A DNA stretch of 64,000 nt from Kocuria sp. (GTDB lineage Bacteria; Actinomycetota; Actinomycetes; Actinomycetales; Micrococcaceae), in the NCBI GenBank assembly GCA_030524035.1, contig JAUNHG010000001.1, positions 124,001 to 188,000 of the forward strand, written 5' to 3'. The notes below the pieces were generated by a model. The model did not search any database. It saw only the letters and a program-made list of their open reading frames with translations, and was not told the origin of the DNA. Each line of letters starts with the position of its first letter. The first letter of the stretch is position 1. Shown one piece after another: positions 25,835-33,657 of this stretch. The translations under genes were made by a program, and so were the position numbers.

Positions 25835-26790
25835 GGCCTCTCCATGCTACGACGGCACAGCACCGGCACCGTGCGTACCAACAGCACCATGATCACCAGC
25901 TCGACCATTGTTTGGGTGAGGACCACAACCGGGGCGAGCGCATAATCTTGCGGTAAGGCTAGGGCAATCGGTAAGACCACCAGGGAGTTGCGGGCCACAG
26001 CGCTGAAAATGGCGGCACGGGCGGCGGGTACCGGTGTGCCGGTCAAACGGGTGAGCAGCACGGTGACCGCAGTCATCACGATAGCGAATGCTATACAGAT
26101 GGGGATGGTCCACAGCACTTCCTTCCCGTGGCTGCCAAGCTCTGTCACGTGGGAAGAAACCACCACGAGGAGCACCGCTGCCACGGCGGGAACCATGCCG
26201 GCTTGCCCAACCTCGTGAATACGTGCCGCGGAGTGGAATCTATCGGCCGCATACTGCACTACCCCCGCCGTCACCAGTGGTAGGAGCACAAGGAGTGTGG
26301 CCGTGAAGAACGGCTCCGGAGGGATGGCCACCACGGCGTGTGGTCCAGCAATGACCAGCATCAGTGGTGCCACCAGCAACATCTGCAAGACCATGAGCAC
26401 GGGGGTGGCTGCGGTTAGTCGCGCGGAATCGCCGCCAGCCAGGCGCGTGAAAACCACCACCCAGTCGATGCACGGGGCGAGCAATACCAGCGTAAGGCCC
26501 ACCACCACAGCGGGCTGGTGGGCTAGTGGACGGATCAGTACCCACACCACAGCGGGTGCGAGCACGAAATTCAACACCACCAGCAGGAATAAAAACCTCA
26601 GATCGCTGAAGGCGCGCCCTACGTGTGTGAATGGAATGGTTAAAAACGTGCTGAACAGCATCACGGCAATGGCGGGGGTGATGACTGGTTGGGTGACTGC
26701 TGCAACTCCCGGTATGAGTACTCCGAGAAGTACACCGGCCACCATAGCGGTCAAATACACACGAACTTGATGGCGTTCTAGGGAGTTCAC
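25831..26790 (-). CDS. bile acid:sodium symporter/ACR3 superfamily transporter
   Basis: A 319-residue protein with about ten hydrophobic helices. LAPCIDWVVVFTRLAGGDS recalls the ACR3 arsenite carrier, where a Cys in this helix is essential, and FSAVARNSLVVLPIALALP matches the second crossover helix of the BASS fold. The family exports arsenite or moves organic anions. No arsR or arsC lies nearby, so arsenic transport is only a possibility. GTG 26790 starts it. It is translated together with the nitrilase downstream, which hints at a linked amide or acid substrate (inference). Confidence 0.78.
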   Translation of the reverse strand: MNSLERHQVRVYLTAMVAGVLLGVLIPGVAAVTQPVITPAIAVMLFSTFLTIPFTHVGRAFSDLRFLFLLVVLNFVLAPAVVWVLIRPLAHQPAVVVGLTLVLLAPCIDWVVVFTRLAGGDSARLTAATPVLMVLQMLLVAPLMLVIAGPHAVVAIPPEPFFTATLLVLLPLVTAGVVQYAADRFHSAARIHEVGQAGMVPAVAAVLLVVVSSHVTELGSHGKEVLWTIPICIAFAIVMTAVTVLLTRLTGTPVPAARAAIFSAVARNSLVVLPIALALPQDYALAPVVVLTQTMVELVIMVLLVRTVPVLCRRSMERP

Positions 26791-26838
26791 ATGAGACAGT
26801 CAATACGCTTCGCGTGACCAGGGAAAGGGCTTCAGGGC

Positions 26839-27150
26839 ATGGCTTACTCGCCAGGAACCACATACTCCGTCCGGCATGACCGGGATGGTGCTGTTTTTGA
26901 ATTATTAGATGGAGATCAGGTGGTGGGGGAGCTCAATTATCAGCAGGCCACATTGGCCAATGGGGCACCTGCCTGGAATCTGATCCACACGGGGGTGCGG
27001 CCGGAATACCGTAACCAGGGGCTGGCTGCCTTTTTGGTCCGTGAGGTCATGGGTGCAGCTGCTGAGGCTGACCGTAAGGTTATTGCCACCTGCCCCTATA
27101 TTCGGTTGTGGTTGCGCAAGAACCCTGATTATCAACACATGACTCGTTAA
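26839..27150 (+). CDS. small GNAT-like acetyltransferase (YjdJ type)
   Basis: A 103-residue protein with the short GNAT fold of the YjdJ/YidJ subfamily: VVGELNYQQA, HTGVRPEYRNQGLAAFLVRE (the acetyl-CoA pyrophosphate loop R-x-x-G-x-A) and ATCPYIRLWLRKNPDYQ. The family's substrates are unknown; relatives acetylate small cellular amines or protein termini. It is divergent from the transporter gene across 48 bases and appears to be a single-gene transcript. Confidence 0.85.
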   Translation: MAYSPGTTYSVRHDRDGAVFELLDGDQVVGELNYQQATLANGAPAWNLIHTGVRPEYRNQGLAAFLVREVMGAAAEADRKVIATCPYIRLWLRKNPDYQHMTR

Positions 27151-27311
27151 GGGTGCATAAATTCGCAGGTCACAAGCATTTTTTAGAATTTTGCAAGAAA
27201 AATATTGCCTAATGATTGTAAGGGTTTCCTTGCTTGTGGTAAGCGATACGGCTTCTTACGCTGAGTGGCACGTCCCGTGTTCGTGAACAACTTGCAAAGG
27301 AGAATCGCATC

Positions 27312-27578
27312 ATGGCCACCGTTACTGACGTCAAGACCTGCACCGTCACCGCCTGTGCTTACAACAATCAGGGGTGTACCGCCGAAGCCGTGACCATGAC
27401 GGACTCCGGATGTGCCACCTTTATTTCCCTGGATGCCCGGGGTGGGCTCCCGACTGCCGGTGCGCATGTTGGCGCTTGCCAGCGTCTTGAGTGCAAGTTC
27501 AACCAGGATTTGCTGTGCACCGCATCATCCATTTCTGTGGGCGATGCAGAAGCGTGCCTGTCTTTTGAGGCCCGCTGA
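27312..27578 (+). CDS. DUF1540 cysteine-rich protein, two repeats
   Basis: An 88-residue soluble protein of two DUF1540 units (about residues 9-40 and 55-84). Each has four cysteines in the pattern C-x4-C-x6/7-C-x11/12-C (CTVTAC ... QGC ... SGC; CQRLEC ... LLC ... EAC), suggesting a metal-binding mini-fold. The function of DUF1540 is unknown. AAAGGAG lies 10 bases before the ATG. The 160 bases upstream are AT-rich and presumably hold its promoter. It converges with the iron-box gene that ends 6 bases away. Confidence 0.8.
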   Translation: MATVTDVKTCTVTACAYNNQGCTAEAVTMTDSGCATFISLDARGGLPTAGAHVGACQRLECKFNQDLLCTASSISVGDAEACLSFEAR

Positions 27579-27583
27579 GTAGT

Positions 27584-28423
27584 TCATGCAGCCGCGCCCA
27601 CAACCCCTTCCAGGGAGTGCATCAGGGCTTCGACTGAGCAGACCGGGTGCGGTAGCGGCACGGCAATCGTTGTCCGGTGCGCCCCTTCGGTGATCAGGAA
27701 CCATACATCGCGGTCAGTCACCGCAACCGGGTAAGCGCGCCCCGTGGCGCAGTGCGCGCTACCCGGCGCGTCAGGGAAGGCGGCAGACACTGTTGCTGCG
27801 ACCTTGAGGTGGGGAACGATTTCCGTCAGATGCGTTCCCCACCGGCATCGCATGGCCTCGGCCGCTTCAATTTCTGCGCGCGGAGTGGGCCACGCGGGGC
27901 GTGGTTTGAGGGCTTCATGATCCAATACGTACGACCCATGCCCGTGATGGATCGTCATACGCAAGGGCTCCACGTGCCATAGCTGAGCATTCGGTACGGC
28001 AGCCAGTAATTGCGCAACGCTTGATGACGAGGGGTCTTCAGTTAGTAGCTCCCGTTTTTCGTCTTCTGAACAGCGGGTGAGCATGGTGTGTCCGGTCAGT
28101 TCTGCGGTGTTCATGCAGATTTCCGGAATGGGGGTGTCCGTGGAAATCGTCATGGCTACGCGGATGCAGTGATGACTTTCCAAGCTGGGCCAGTCATCAC
28201 TGGGTGCGGACACAAGGTAGCGCCGACCATCAGCGGCGATGCCGTGGATTGCTGTATCTAGGGTGTATCCGCGTGTGCCGTCGTGGCAGACCACGGTGAC
28301 TTTGCCTGCTCCGTTCAGCAGACGCGCCGCCGCGTTGGTGGCTTTTTGATCTAGGTGGCATGGGTGCTCGGTGGCTGCCGCACAACTGGCCCGAGTGCTC
28401 GCGCGGTTATTGGGCGTGCTCAT
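27584..28423 (-). CDS. DUF2470/HugZ-like protein, iron-regulated
   Basis: About 279 residues, cytosolic. The middle resembles the split-barrel flavin/heme-binding fold of pyridoxamine-phosphate-oxidase relatives (GYTLDTAIHGIAADGRRYLV; LWHVEPLRMTIHHGHGSYVLD), and the rest recalls DUF2470 domains of HugZ-type heme-degrading proteins (EIEAAEAMRCRWGTHLTEIV). I assign the family with moderate confidence and the heme role only by analogy. ATG 28423 has GGAGAA 6 bases upstream; the longer frame would start inside the promoter. A DtxR/IdeR-like box 40 bases upstream suggests expression under iron limitation. Confidence 0.55.
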   Translation of the reverse strand: MSTPNNRASTRASCAAATEHPCHLDQKATNAAARLLNGAGKVTVVCHDGTRGYTLDTAIHGIAADGRRYLVSAPSDDWPSLESHHCIRVAMTISTDTPIPEICMNTAELTGHTMLTRCSEDEKRELLTEDPSSSSVAQLLAAVPNAQLWHVEPLRMTIHHGHGSYVLDHEALKPRPAWPTPRAEIEAAEAMRCRWGTHLTEIVPHLKVAATVSAAFPDAPGSAHCATGRAYPVAVTDRDVWFLITEGAHRTTIAVPLPHPVCSVEALMHSLEGVVGAAA

Positions 28424-28462
28424 GCGGTTCTCCAGATCTTTAGCAAGTGACGTCAGTAAAAC

Positions 28463-28481
28463 TAAGGTGAGCCTAACTTGC
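28463..28481 (-). promoter_or_regulatory. DtxR/IdeR-type iron box
   Basis: The plus-strand 19-mer TAAGGTGAGCCTAACTTGC fits the DtxR consensus TWAGGTWAGSCTWACCTWA at most positions, with the central GAGCCTAAC core preserved. It sits 40 bases upstream of the DUF2470-like gene start. The known role of DtxR/IdeR is repression with Fe2+. A divergent effect on the gene at 28580 is also possible. Confidence 0.6.
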
Positions 28482-28579
28482 TGCGTATGGAGTGCGTCAA
28501 GAGCAACAGCCAATTACGTCATATTTTTATGCCCTAATGGGCGTGAGGGTGTGTGGTGGTCACGTGGGACGATGAGCCC

Positions 28580-29155
28580 ATGCGATTACCGGAGCACCTT
28601 GCTTGGACGTGGGTGGATACCCCCGTGGGGGAGTTGTTGATCATCACCTCACCGTTGGGAGTGCGCCGGACATTTTGTGCGTGGTCGCGGGACGGCGCGG
28701 GGGGTCATGGCGCCGCCCCGGTCGAGCTACATCAGGCCGTTGACGCAGCCACCCAAGAATATGGGCAGTCACCGGTGCGGGAAGATCATGCGTTGTATCC
28801 ACTACGTCAGCAAGTGGAAGAGTGGTTCGACGGCACACGCCAGAACTTTGACGTTGCTTTAGACCTCACCGGGATTCAAGGGTTTAGACGGCGGGTTTAT
28901 CAGGCGATTCAGCACATCCCATATGGCCAGACCGCCAGTTATGGGCAGATCGCCGCAGCAGCAGGGTCTGCTTTGGCCGCCCGCGCAGTGGGGATCGCGT
29001 GCCGTGATATTCTTCTGCCTGTCTTCCTTCCGGTGCATCGGGTGACTCGGGCTGACGGTTCCACGGGGGAACCCTCTGGTGTGCCAGGTCAGCGTCAACT
29101 AATGCTGCAGCATGAACGCTGGGTTCTGGGCGATGGTGATTCGCCGTGGATGTGA
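28580..29155 (+). CDS. O6-alkylguanine-DNA alkyltransferase homologue lacking the active-site Cys
   Basis: About 191 residues. The C-terminal alkyltransferase domain is plain: FRRRVYQAIQHIPYGQTASYGQIA, with the helix-turn-helix Tyr, and ARAVG with the base-flipping Arg. The universal PCHR motif, however, reads PVHR (codons CCG GTG CAT CGG, 29030-29041), and the Asn hinge seven residues before it is Ile. With Val in place of Cys the protein cannot accept an alkyl group, so it resembles ATL proteins, which bind lesions and pass them to nucleotide excision repair. It keeps an N-terminal domain of about 90 residues. ATG 28580 has GGGA 10 bases upstream; GTG 28553 is an alternative. Confidence 0.8.
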   Translation: MRLPEHLAWTWVDTPVGELLIITSPLGVRRTFCAWSRDGAGGHGAAPVELHQAVDAATQEYGQSPVREDHALYPLRQQVEEWFDGTRQNFDVALDLTGIQGFRRRVYQAIQHIPYGQTASYGQIAAAAGSALAARAVGIACRDILLPVFLPVHRVTRADGSTGEPSGVPGQRQLMLQHERWVLGDGDSPWM

Positions 29156-29172
29156 ATTAGTCAGTTCCGTGC

Positions 29173-30036
29173 CTAAAAATCGACGGTGCCGTGGATAACC
29201 ACCCGGGTGTTCCCACCCACCCAGATATCCTGCCCGTCATAGTCGATGTTGACTCGCCCGTCCCGCCCTACCGCTGTGCCTTGCGCGGCCACGTAATGTT
29301 CGGGTGCTGATCCGGCGGGAATTAACCAAGACGCAAACCCGGCGTTCAGACTGCCTGTTACGGGGTCCTCCCGTACCGCGCCGGCCATGTGAATAAAAGC
29401 CCGGATTTCGACGTCGGCTGGTGAACCTTCCGCCTGAGTATGGGGTTCACGTGTCCCCAGCACCCCAATACGCAAGTCATGCTCGGTGAAAAGCGCTGCA
29501 TCAGGAACGCACGACAGGACTGTGGTGGCATCCGTGAGCACCAGTCCCAACCAACCAGGACCATTGTCAATCCAATTGGCCGCAGTGACCTGCTCTGAGG
29601 ATAACCCCAGAGCCTGGCGAGCAAGGGCCAGGGTATCCGCATCCACGTCGCCGGATCGGGCCAAGGGCGGGGCCGCGAAAGCCAGGATGGATTCATCCTT
29701 GAGCATCACGGTGATTAACCCGGCATCGCATTCTTGGACCAGGTAGCCCGGTGTGCGTGGTACACCACCTGCTGTGAGCCACGCTGTGGCGGAGCCTAGG
29801 GTGGGGTGACCTGCAAACGGTAATTCTTCAGACGGGGTGAAAATCCGTAGACGGTAGTCAGCGGATGGGTCCGTGGGGGTGAGTAGGAACGTGGTTTCCG
29901 AAAGATTAGTCCACTGGGCAAAAGCAGCCATCTGGACCTCAGTCAGGTGATCAGCGCCGTGCACCACCGCCACGGGATTACCGCCGTGTGGGGTGCTGGA
30001 AAACACGTCGATTTGGGAGAATTGGTAATTGGCCAT
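29173..30036 (-). CDS. PhzF-family isomerase/epimerase
   Basis: A 287-residue protein with the two-domain diaminopimelate-epimerase-like fold of PhzF. Key features are intact: DVFSSTPHGGNPVAVV, the catalytic Glu in NLSETTFLL (about 47), LPFAGHPTLGSA (about 74-85, conserved Gly-His) and AVREDPVTGSLNAGFASW (conserved Asp). PhzF enzymes isomerise unsaturated amino acids; most actinobacterial members have no known substrate. It lies 4 bases after the EamA transporter on the same strand and is the last gene of a four-gene operon that also carries a second, degenerate PhzF gene. Confidence 0.87.
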   Translation of the reverse strand: MANYQFSQIDVFSSTPHGGNPVAVVHGADHLTEVQMAAFAQWTNLSETTFLLTPTDPSADYRLRIFTPSEELPFAGHPTLGSATAWLTAGGVPRTPGYLVQECDAGLITVMLKDESILAFAAPPLARSGDVDADTLALARQALGLSSEQVTAANWIDNGPGWLGLVLTDATTVLSCVPDAALFTEHDLRIGVLGTREPHTQAEGSPADVEIRAFIHMAGAVREDPVTGSLNAGFASWLIPAGSAPEHYVAAQGTAVGRDGRVNIDYDGQDIWVGGNTRVVIHGTVDF

Positions 30037-30040
30037 GGCG

Positions 30041-30937
30041 TCATTGTTTCAAGACCAGCACGACGAGTGTCATGCCCACGATGCCTAAACCCACCCAGCC
30101 GGATGCTGATAACTGTTCACCCACTACCGCAACGGCCAACAAGGTAGCCACGGCAGGTTCACTCAAGGTGATGGTGGTGGCTGTGCTGGGGCGGATTGTG
30201 GCCAGTCCGATTCCGAAGAGTAGATAGCCTACAAACATGGGGATCAGCGCCATATAGGCCCCCACCGCAAAGTTGATATTAGATTCTAGGAATGGCGCAC
30301 CGGTGAGTAAAAACACCGGTATCAGTATCACGCCCCCTGCGCCGAAGACGGCTCCCATGGCTCCGGCCCGTGGAGTTCCCGACTGTATAAGGCGGTGGAC
30401 CACCCAGGAGTACAGGGCGTAGCTTCCGCCGGCCACCAGGCCAAGACCAATGCCCAGAATGGTGTCAGTGACCGAGGAACCTGGTTGGCCAGCTTTCGCG
30501 AAACACAACAGAGCGCTGCCGATGGCCCCGAGTACCGCAGCTAGTACCCACCATGGACCAAGACGACGCCGGTCAATGATCAATTCCAGCAAGCCACTAG
30601 CCAGCGGTGCACTGGCTAGTGAGACGACGGTACCGACCGCCACCCCGGCCAGGTGCATGGAGCTGTAGAAGGCCAGCGGGTAGATGGCTACGGCAGCAGC
30701 ACCCCAGACCACCAACTGTTTGTGGCGTGTCAGGTGGGTGCGGTTGCTCCGCAATGTAGGGAGGGCGACTAATGCTTGTAGTAAACCGCCAATACCCATG
30801 GACGCTGCCCCAATGGCTATGGGACTGACGGAAGGGGCAAACGTAGCCGCAGTGCCCGTGGTGCCCCACAACACGGCGGTGGTGAATACAGCGAGTACAC
30901 CCCAGGTATTTCCGGGTTGCTGGGGTGTCACCGCCAT
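30041..30937 (-). CDS. EamA/DMT-family transporter
   Basis: A 298-residue protein of ten hydrophobic helices in two EamA repeats (about 12-140 and 155-295). TTAVLWGTTGTAATFAP opens repeat 1, and TITLSEPAVATLLAVAVVGEQLSASGWVG closes repeat 2, the usual DMT pattern. Such proteins usually export amino acids or related metabolites, which would suit the PhzF neighbours. Its ATG overlaps the end of the Gfo/Idh fragment by 10 bases, so it was translationally coupled to a gene that is now broken. Confidence 0.85.
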   Translation of the reverse strand: MAVTPQQPGNTWGVLAVFTTAVLWGTTGTAATFAPSVSPIAIGAASMGIGGLLQALVALPTLRSNRTHLTRHKQLVVWGAAAVAIYPLAFYSSMHLAGVAVGTVVSLASAPLASGLLELIIDRRRLGPWWVLAAVLGAIGSALLCFAKAGQPGSSVTDTILGIGLGLVAGGSYALYSWVVHRLIQSGTPRAGAMGAVFGAGGVILIPVFLLTGAPFLESNINFAVGAYMALIPMFVGYLLFGIGLATIRPSTATTITLSEPAVATLLAVAVVGEQLSASGWVGLGIVGMTLVVLVLKQ

Positions 30938-31656
30938 GGGTCATCCGGGAAGTGCACGCCTAAGATCTGACGGGTTCGGTCCAGGATCGCCAGGGTGTCC
31001 AGGGATGCCCGGTGGTGATTTCGCAGGGCGGTGTGGTCTCGCTCTTGCGGGGCAGCAGTGGCCAACCGGACAAATTCAGCCAGTTGGTACTGCATATTCC
31101 CGGGGGTGCGAGAGGTTTGTTCCGTGCCGTCTACTGTGATCTGTTCACGGGCGTCGTCCATGGTGATCAGGGTGAGTTGGCGTGGGGTAGTGATGGAATC
31201 TATCTCCAGGGTGGCCAGTTTACCTTCGATGGTGCTGGGGGTGTGGGAGGTCGTGATTTTTGAGTAATGCAGGCTCACGGACAATCCTGGTGGGTCGTCG
31301 TACCCGCAGACCACGGTGCCTGCCCCGTCCACACCACTGTGCAACATGATGGCTTCGGCATGTATGCGCGCTGGTTCGCCCCACAGGGCAGCTGCGGGAT
31401 GCGCGCAATAGGTGCCGATATCCATCAGGGTACCTGCAGAGAGGGCTGGATTAAAAATTGCGGGAATTTCACCCCCCAAGAATTGCGGGTACCGGCTTGA
31501 GTATTGGCAAAGCCGAAACTCTGCCCGTCGCACGGTGCCCAGTTGGGGTAGTAATGCCCGAATATGTGTAAACCCGGGGTCGTGCACGGAACGCATAGCT
31601 TCCATCACCGCCACCGATGATTCATCGGCAACTTGTAGCAGTTCGACGTACTGTTT
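30928..31656 (-). pseudogene. Gfo/Idh/MocA oxidoreductase, C-terminal fragment
   Basis: The reading frame from about 31656 to the TGA at 30928 encodes the C-terminal domain of an NAD(P)-dependent oxidoreductase: VADESSVAVMEAMRSVHDPG, AEFRLCQYSSRYP, AGTLMDIGTYCAHPAAALWG, and a tail with SLDTLAILDRTRQILGVHFPDD. The Rossmann domain is missing; the bases before it are replicase DNA on the other strand. The missing part is at 33847-34057. About 110 bases, coding for the EKP region, are found in neither piece. The left boundary is an estimate (about 31650-31665). Confidence 0.85.
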
Positions 31657-31664
31657 GCGGTGAG

Positions 31665-32499
31665 ATGTCGCTGTGGCCGCTGGTCTCCGACGACCTGCAC
31701 GCAGGCGTGTACCGGTGCTCACGTGGTGAGGCGATGGATCGGAGGTTCATCGAGATGAACCCGCGCGCTGTCGAACCTGCTGGTGGTGGACATCGATCAT
31801 GAGGACGCCGCGCTGCGCACGATGTGGAATCGACAGGCCTGGTGGCCCAACGCCGTGGTGGAGAACCCCGCCAACGGCCACGCACACGCCGTCTGGGCAC
31901 TGGCAGAGCCGGTCACGCGCACCGAGTACGCCCGCCGCAAGTCGCTGGCGTTCGCGGCGGCGGTGGCCGAGGGGCTGCGCCGCTCCGTAGACGGCGATAT
32001 GGGCTACTCCGGGCTGCTGACCAAGAACCCTGCACACGACGACTGGGACGCGTTGTGGTGCACCACCGATCGGTTCTACGCCCTCGATGAGCTCGCTGAG
32101 CACCTCACCGAGGGCGGGTACATGCCCCCGGCGTCGTGGAAGCGCTCCAAGCGCCGCAACCAGGTCGGACTGGGCCGCAACTGCTCGATCTTCGAGACCG
32201 CACGCACCTGGGCCTACCGCGAGATCCGCCACCACTGGTACGACCCCCACGGCCTGCACACGGCGATCAGCGCACACGTGAACGAACTCAACGCCGAGTT
32301 CCCCGAACCACTGCCGGCATCGGAAGCCCGTGCGATCGCGGCCAGCATCCACCGCTGGATCACCACGAAATCGCGCATGTGGACCGACGGCCCCGCCATC
32401 TACGAAGCCACGTTCTCCACCATCCAAGCCGCACGCGGACGCAAGAGCGGACAGCAGAGGGTGCAACGCGCATCTGCCCATTGGGAAGCTTTGAAATGA
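31665..32499 (+). pseudogene. plasmid replication initiator (PriCT-containing replicase), truncated and frameshifted
   Basis: The text resembles Rep proteins of actinobacterial theta-type plasmids: SLWPLVSDDLHAGVYR, RRFIEMNPRA, then in the next frame NLLVVDIDHEDAALR, NAVVENPANGHAHAVWALAE, LLTKNPAHDDWDALW and, in the C-terminal part, GRNCSIFETARTWAYRE (PriCT-1-like). Two lesions are visible: the N-terminus is missing before about 31665, and the frame shifts within the CGCGCG run near 31761-31770. From 31783 the downstream frame is open to TGA 32499. The normal role is to open the plasmid origin; no complete protein can be made here. Confidence 0.8.
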
Positions 32500-32804
32500 A
32501 ACCGCAACGTAAATCTCGTGGGACATACACCGCACAAGAAGCAGCCAGCATCGTCGGTACATCCTTACGAACCGCACAGCGGTGGACCTCACGCAGCCGC
32601 GATGAATGGCTTCAGCAAATGGCCGAGGAGCGTGAGACCATTCGTGCGTTCCACGACGAGGGGGGAAACTCATGGGCGGAGACAGCCCGGCACTTCCGCC
32701 TAACTATCTCGACCGTAAAGCAACGTGCGTACCGGGCCCGAAAAGAGAAAAACCAAAGAGCGAATTATCAAAATTCAGGTACATCAGGCAAGGATGGTAA
32801 TTGA
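32496..32804 (+). CDS. helix-turn-helix protein accompanying the plasmid replicase
   Basis: A 102-residue basic protein whose ATG overlaps the replicase stop (ATGA), the arrangement seen in rep operons of corynebacterial and rhodococcal plasmids. Two HTH-like stretches are visible: TAQEAASIVGTSLRTAQRWT (about 11-30) and NSWAETARHFRLTISTVKQRA (about 56-76). It probably bound the plasmid origin or regulated rep. It looks intact, but with the replicase broken its own role is probably gone. It ends in a TGATG overlap with the next gene. Confidence 0.7.
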   Translation: MKPQRKSRGTYTAQEAASIVGTSLRTAQRWTSRSRDEWLQQMAEERETIRAFHDEGGNSWAETARHFRLTISTVKQRAYRARKEKNQRANYQNSGTSGKDGN

Positions 32805-33172
32805 TGAAGGTAGACATGAGTTCAAATACGGGCAACAGTCCAGGTGAAGCCGCACTCCAACCTCCACCAGAAGATGCGGGCCTATCGAGAGCAGGACGTC
32901 AACTAAGATTTCTTGCAGTTGGCAGCATATGCTATTTTGGTCTAGTTACAGTTGGTGGAATACTTGTAAACAGTATACCGCTTTACATATCCAGATACTT
33001 TCTAGGATTCGAAAGCCCGCCACATACTCTAATGTTTCAAGAGATTGCAGACTTTATATCCGGACCAATTTTAGGTACGGCGCTGGCCATGGTTTTCCGT
33101 TGGGCGGCAATGGATCTGATTGTATTTCGGAGACCAGAGCTAGACAATATCGAAAAACCTAAAGCTGATTAA
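32804..33172 (+). CDS. small membrane protein, GtrA-like
   Basis: A 122-residue protein from strikingly AT-rich DNA. After a polar N-terminus with PPPED come two or three hydrophobic segments: RFLAVGSICYFGLVTVGGILV (about 36-56), IPLYISRYFLGF, and GPILGTALAMVFRWAAMDLIVF (about 90-111). The first and last resemble the ends of GtrA-family proteins, which flip or position polyprenyl-linked sugars, but the central helices are short and the match is only by eye. ATG 32804 overlaps the previous stop (TGATG). Confidence 0.5.
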   Translation: MKVDMSSNTGNSPGEAALQPPPEDAGLSRAGRQLRFLAVGSICYFGLVTVGGILVNSIPLYISRYFLGFESPPHTLMFQEIADFISGPILGTALAMVFRWAAMDLIVFRRPELDNIEKPKAD

Positions 33173-33174
33173 AA

Positions 33175-33339
33175 TCAGCAATTCCCGATATAGTATGCAT
33201 TCTTGACTCGATTTCCTGCCGGAATATCTAGTGAAGTAATTCCAGGATTAACGCACTGGGTGCGATTTCCGAGAATGTAATCGATCCGAATCTTTACATT
33301 ACCACTAGAGCAATGATTATAGCGCCGTCGGCGATCTCT
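33175..33339 (-). pseudogene. C-terminal tail of a small secreted protein (DUF6355-like)
   Basis: On the minus strand, 54 codons run from just after a TGA at 33340-33342 to the TGA at 33175. The end reads RYNHCSSGNVKIRIDYILGN, then RTQCVNPGITSLDI and RVKNAYYIGNC. The YNHC motif, paired cysteines and final AYYIGxC recall the small secreted actinobacterial family DUF6355, as I remember it. No start codon or signal peptide remains in frame, so this is a decayed 3' end. It is not visible as a standard ORF because it lacks an initiator. Confidence 0.4.
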
Positions 33340-33386
33340 TCACCTGAACACCCCGATCTCAGGAGGGGCACCGCGGTGTGTCACAC

Positions 33387-33599
33387 TTATAAATCTACAG
33401 CTTGGGAAAGCATTTCTGACCGAAGCGAATCAGATGCATCTAAAATTTCAATACCCAGAATATTTCCATGTGAATCTATGTCAAAGTTTACTTCTGAATT
33501 AATTTCGAATCTTCGAGTCTCCTCAACCTCGCCATCCTCGATTTTTTCAACAAGCATTATATACGCAACGTCGACTTCTGAGTCATAAGTAATCTTCAA
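33387..33599 (-). CDS. DUF2283 protein, probable antitoxin/immunity partner
   Basis: A 70-residue protein with the DUF2283 pattern: MKITYDSEVDVAYIMLV, EETRRFEINSEVNFDIDSHG, and ILGIEILDAS. It starts with TTG (33597-33599) preceded by AGGTGA. DUF2283 genes regularly sit next to DUF4258 genes, and the pair is treated as a toxin-antitoxin or toxin-immunity module. Here the DUF4258 fragment ends 58 bases upstream on the same strand. The DNA is AT-rich. The gene itself looks intact. Confidence 0.75.
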   Translation of the reverse strand: MKITYDSEVDVAYIMLVEKIEDGEVEETRRFEINSEVNFDIDSHGNILGIEILDASDSLRSEMLSQAVDL

Positions 33600-33657
33600 A
33601 ATATCACCTATACAGCATATGTGGCTCTCGCCAATTTATACCTATAGCTGGCGCTAT

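Noticed and set aside
25831-26790. Naming the transporter an arsenite pump (ACR3)
   Set aside because: Only one helix recalls ACR3; there is no arsR, arsC or arsenic-linked gene nearby, so only the superfamily is called.
31747-32673. 308-residue minus-strand frame over the replicase
   Set aside because: Long only because the replicase DNA is GC-rich; Gly/Val/Arg repeats without motifs, whereas the plus strand reads as Rep.
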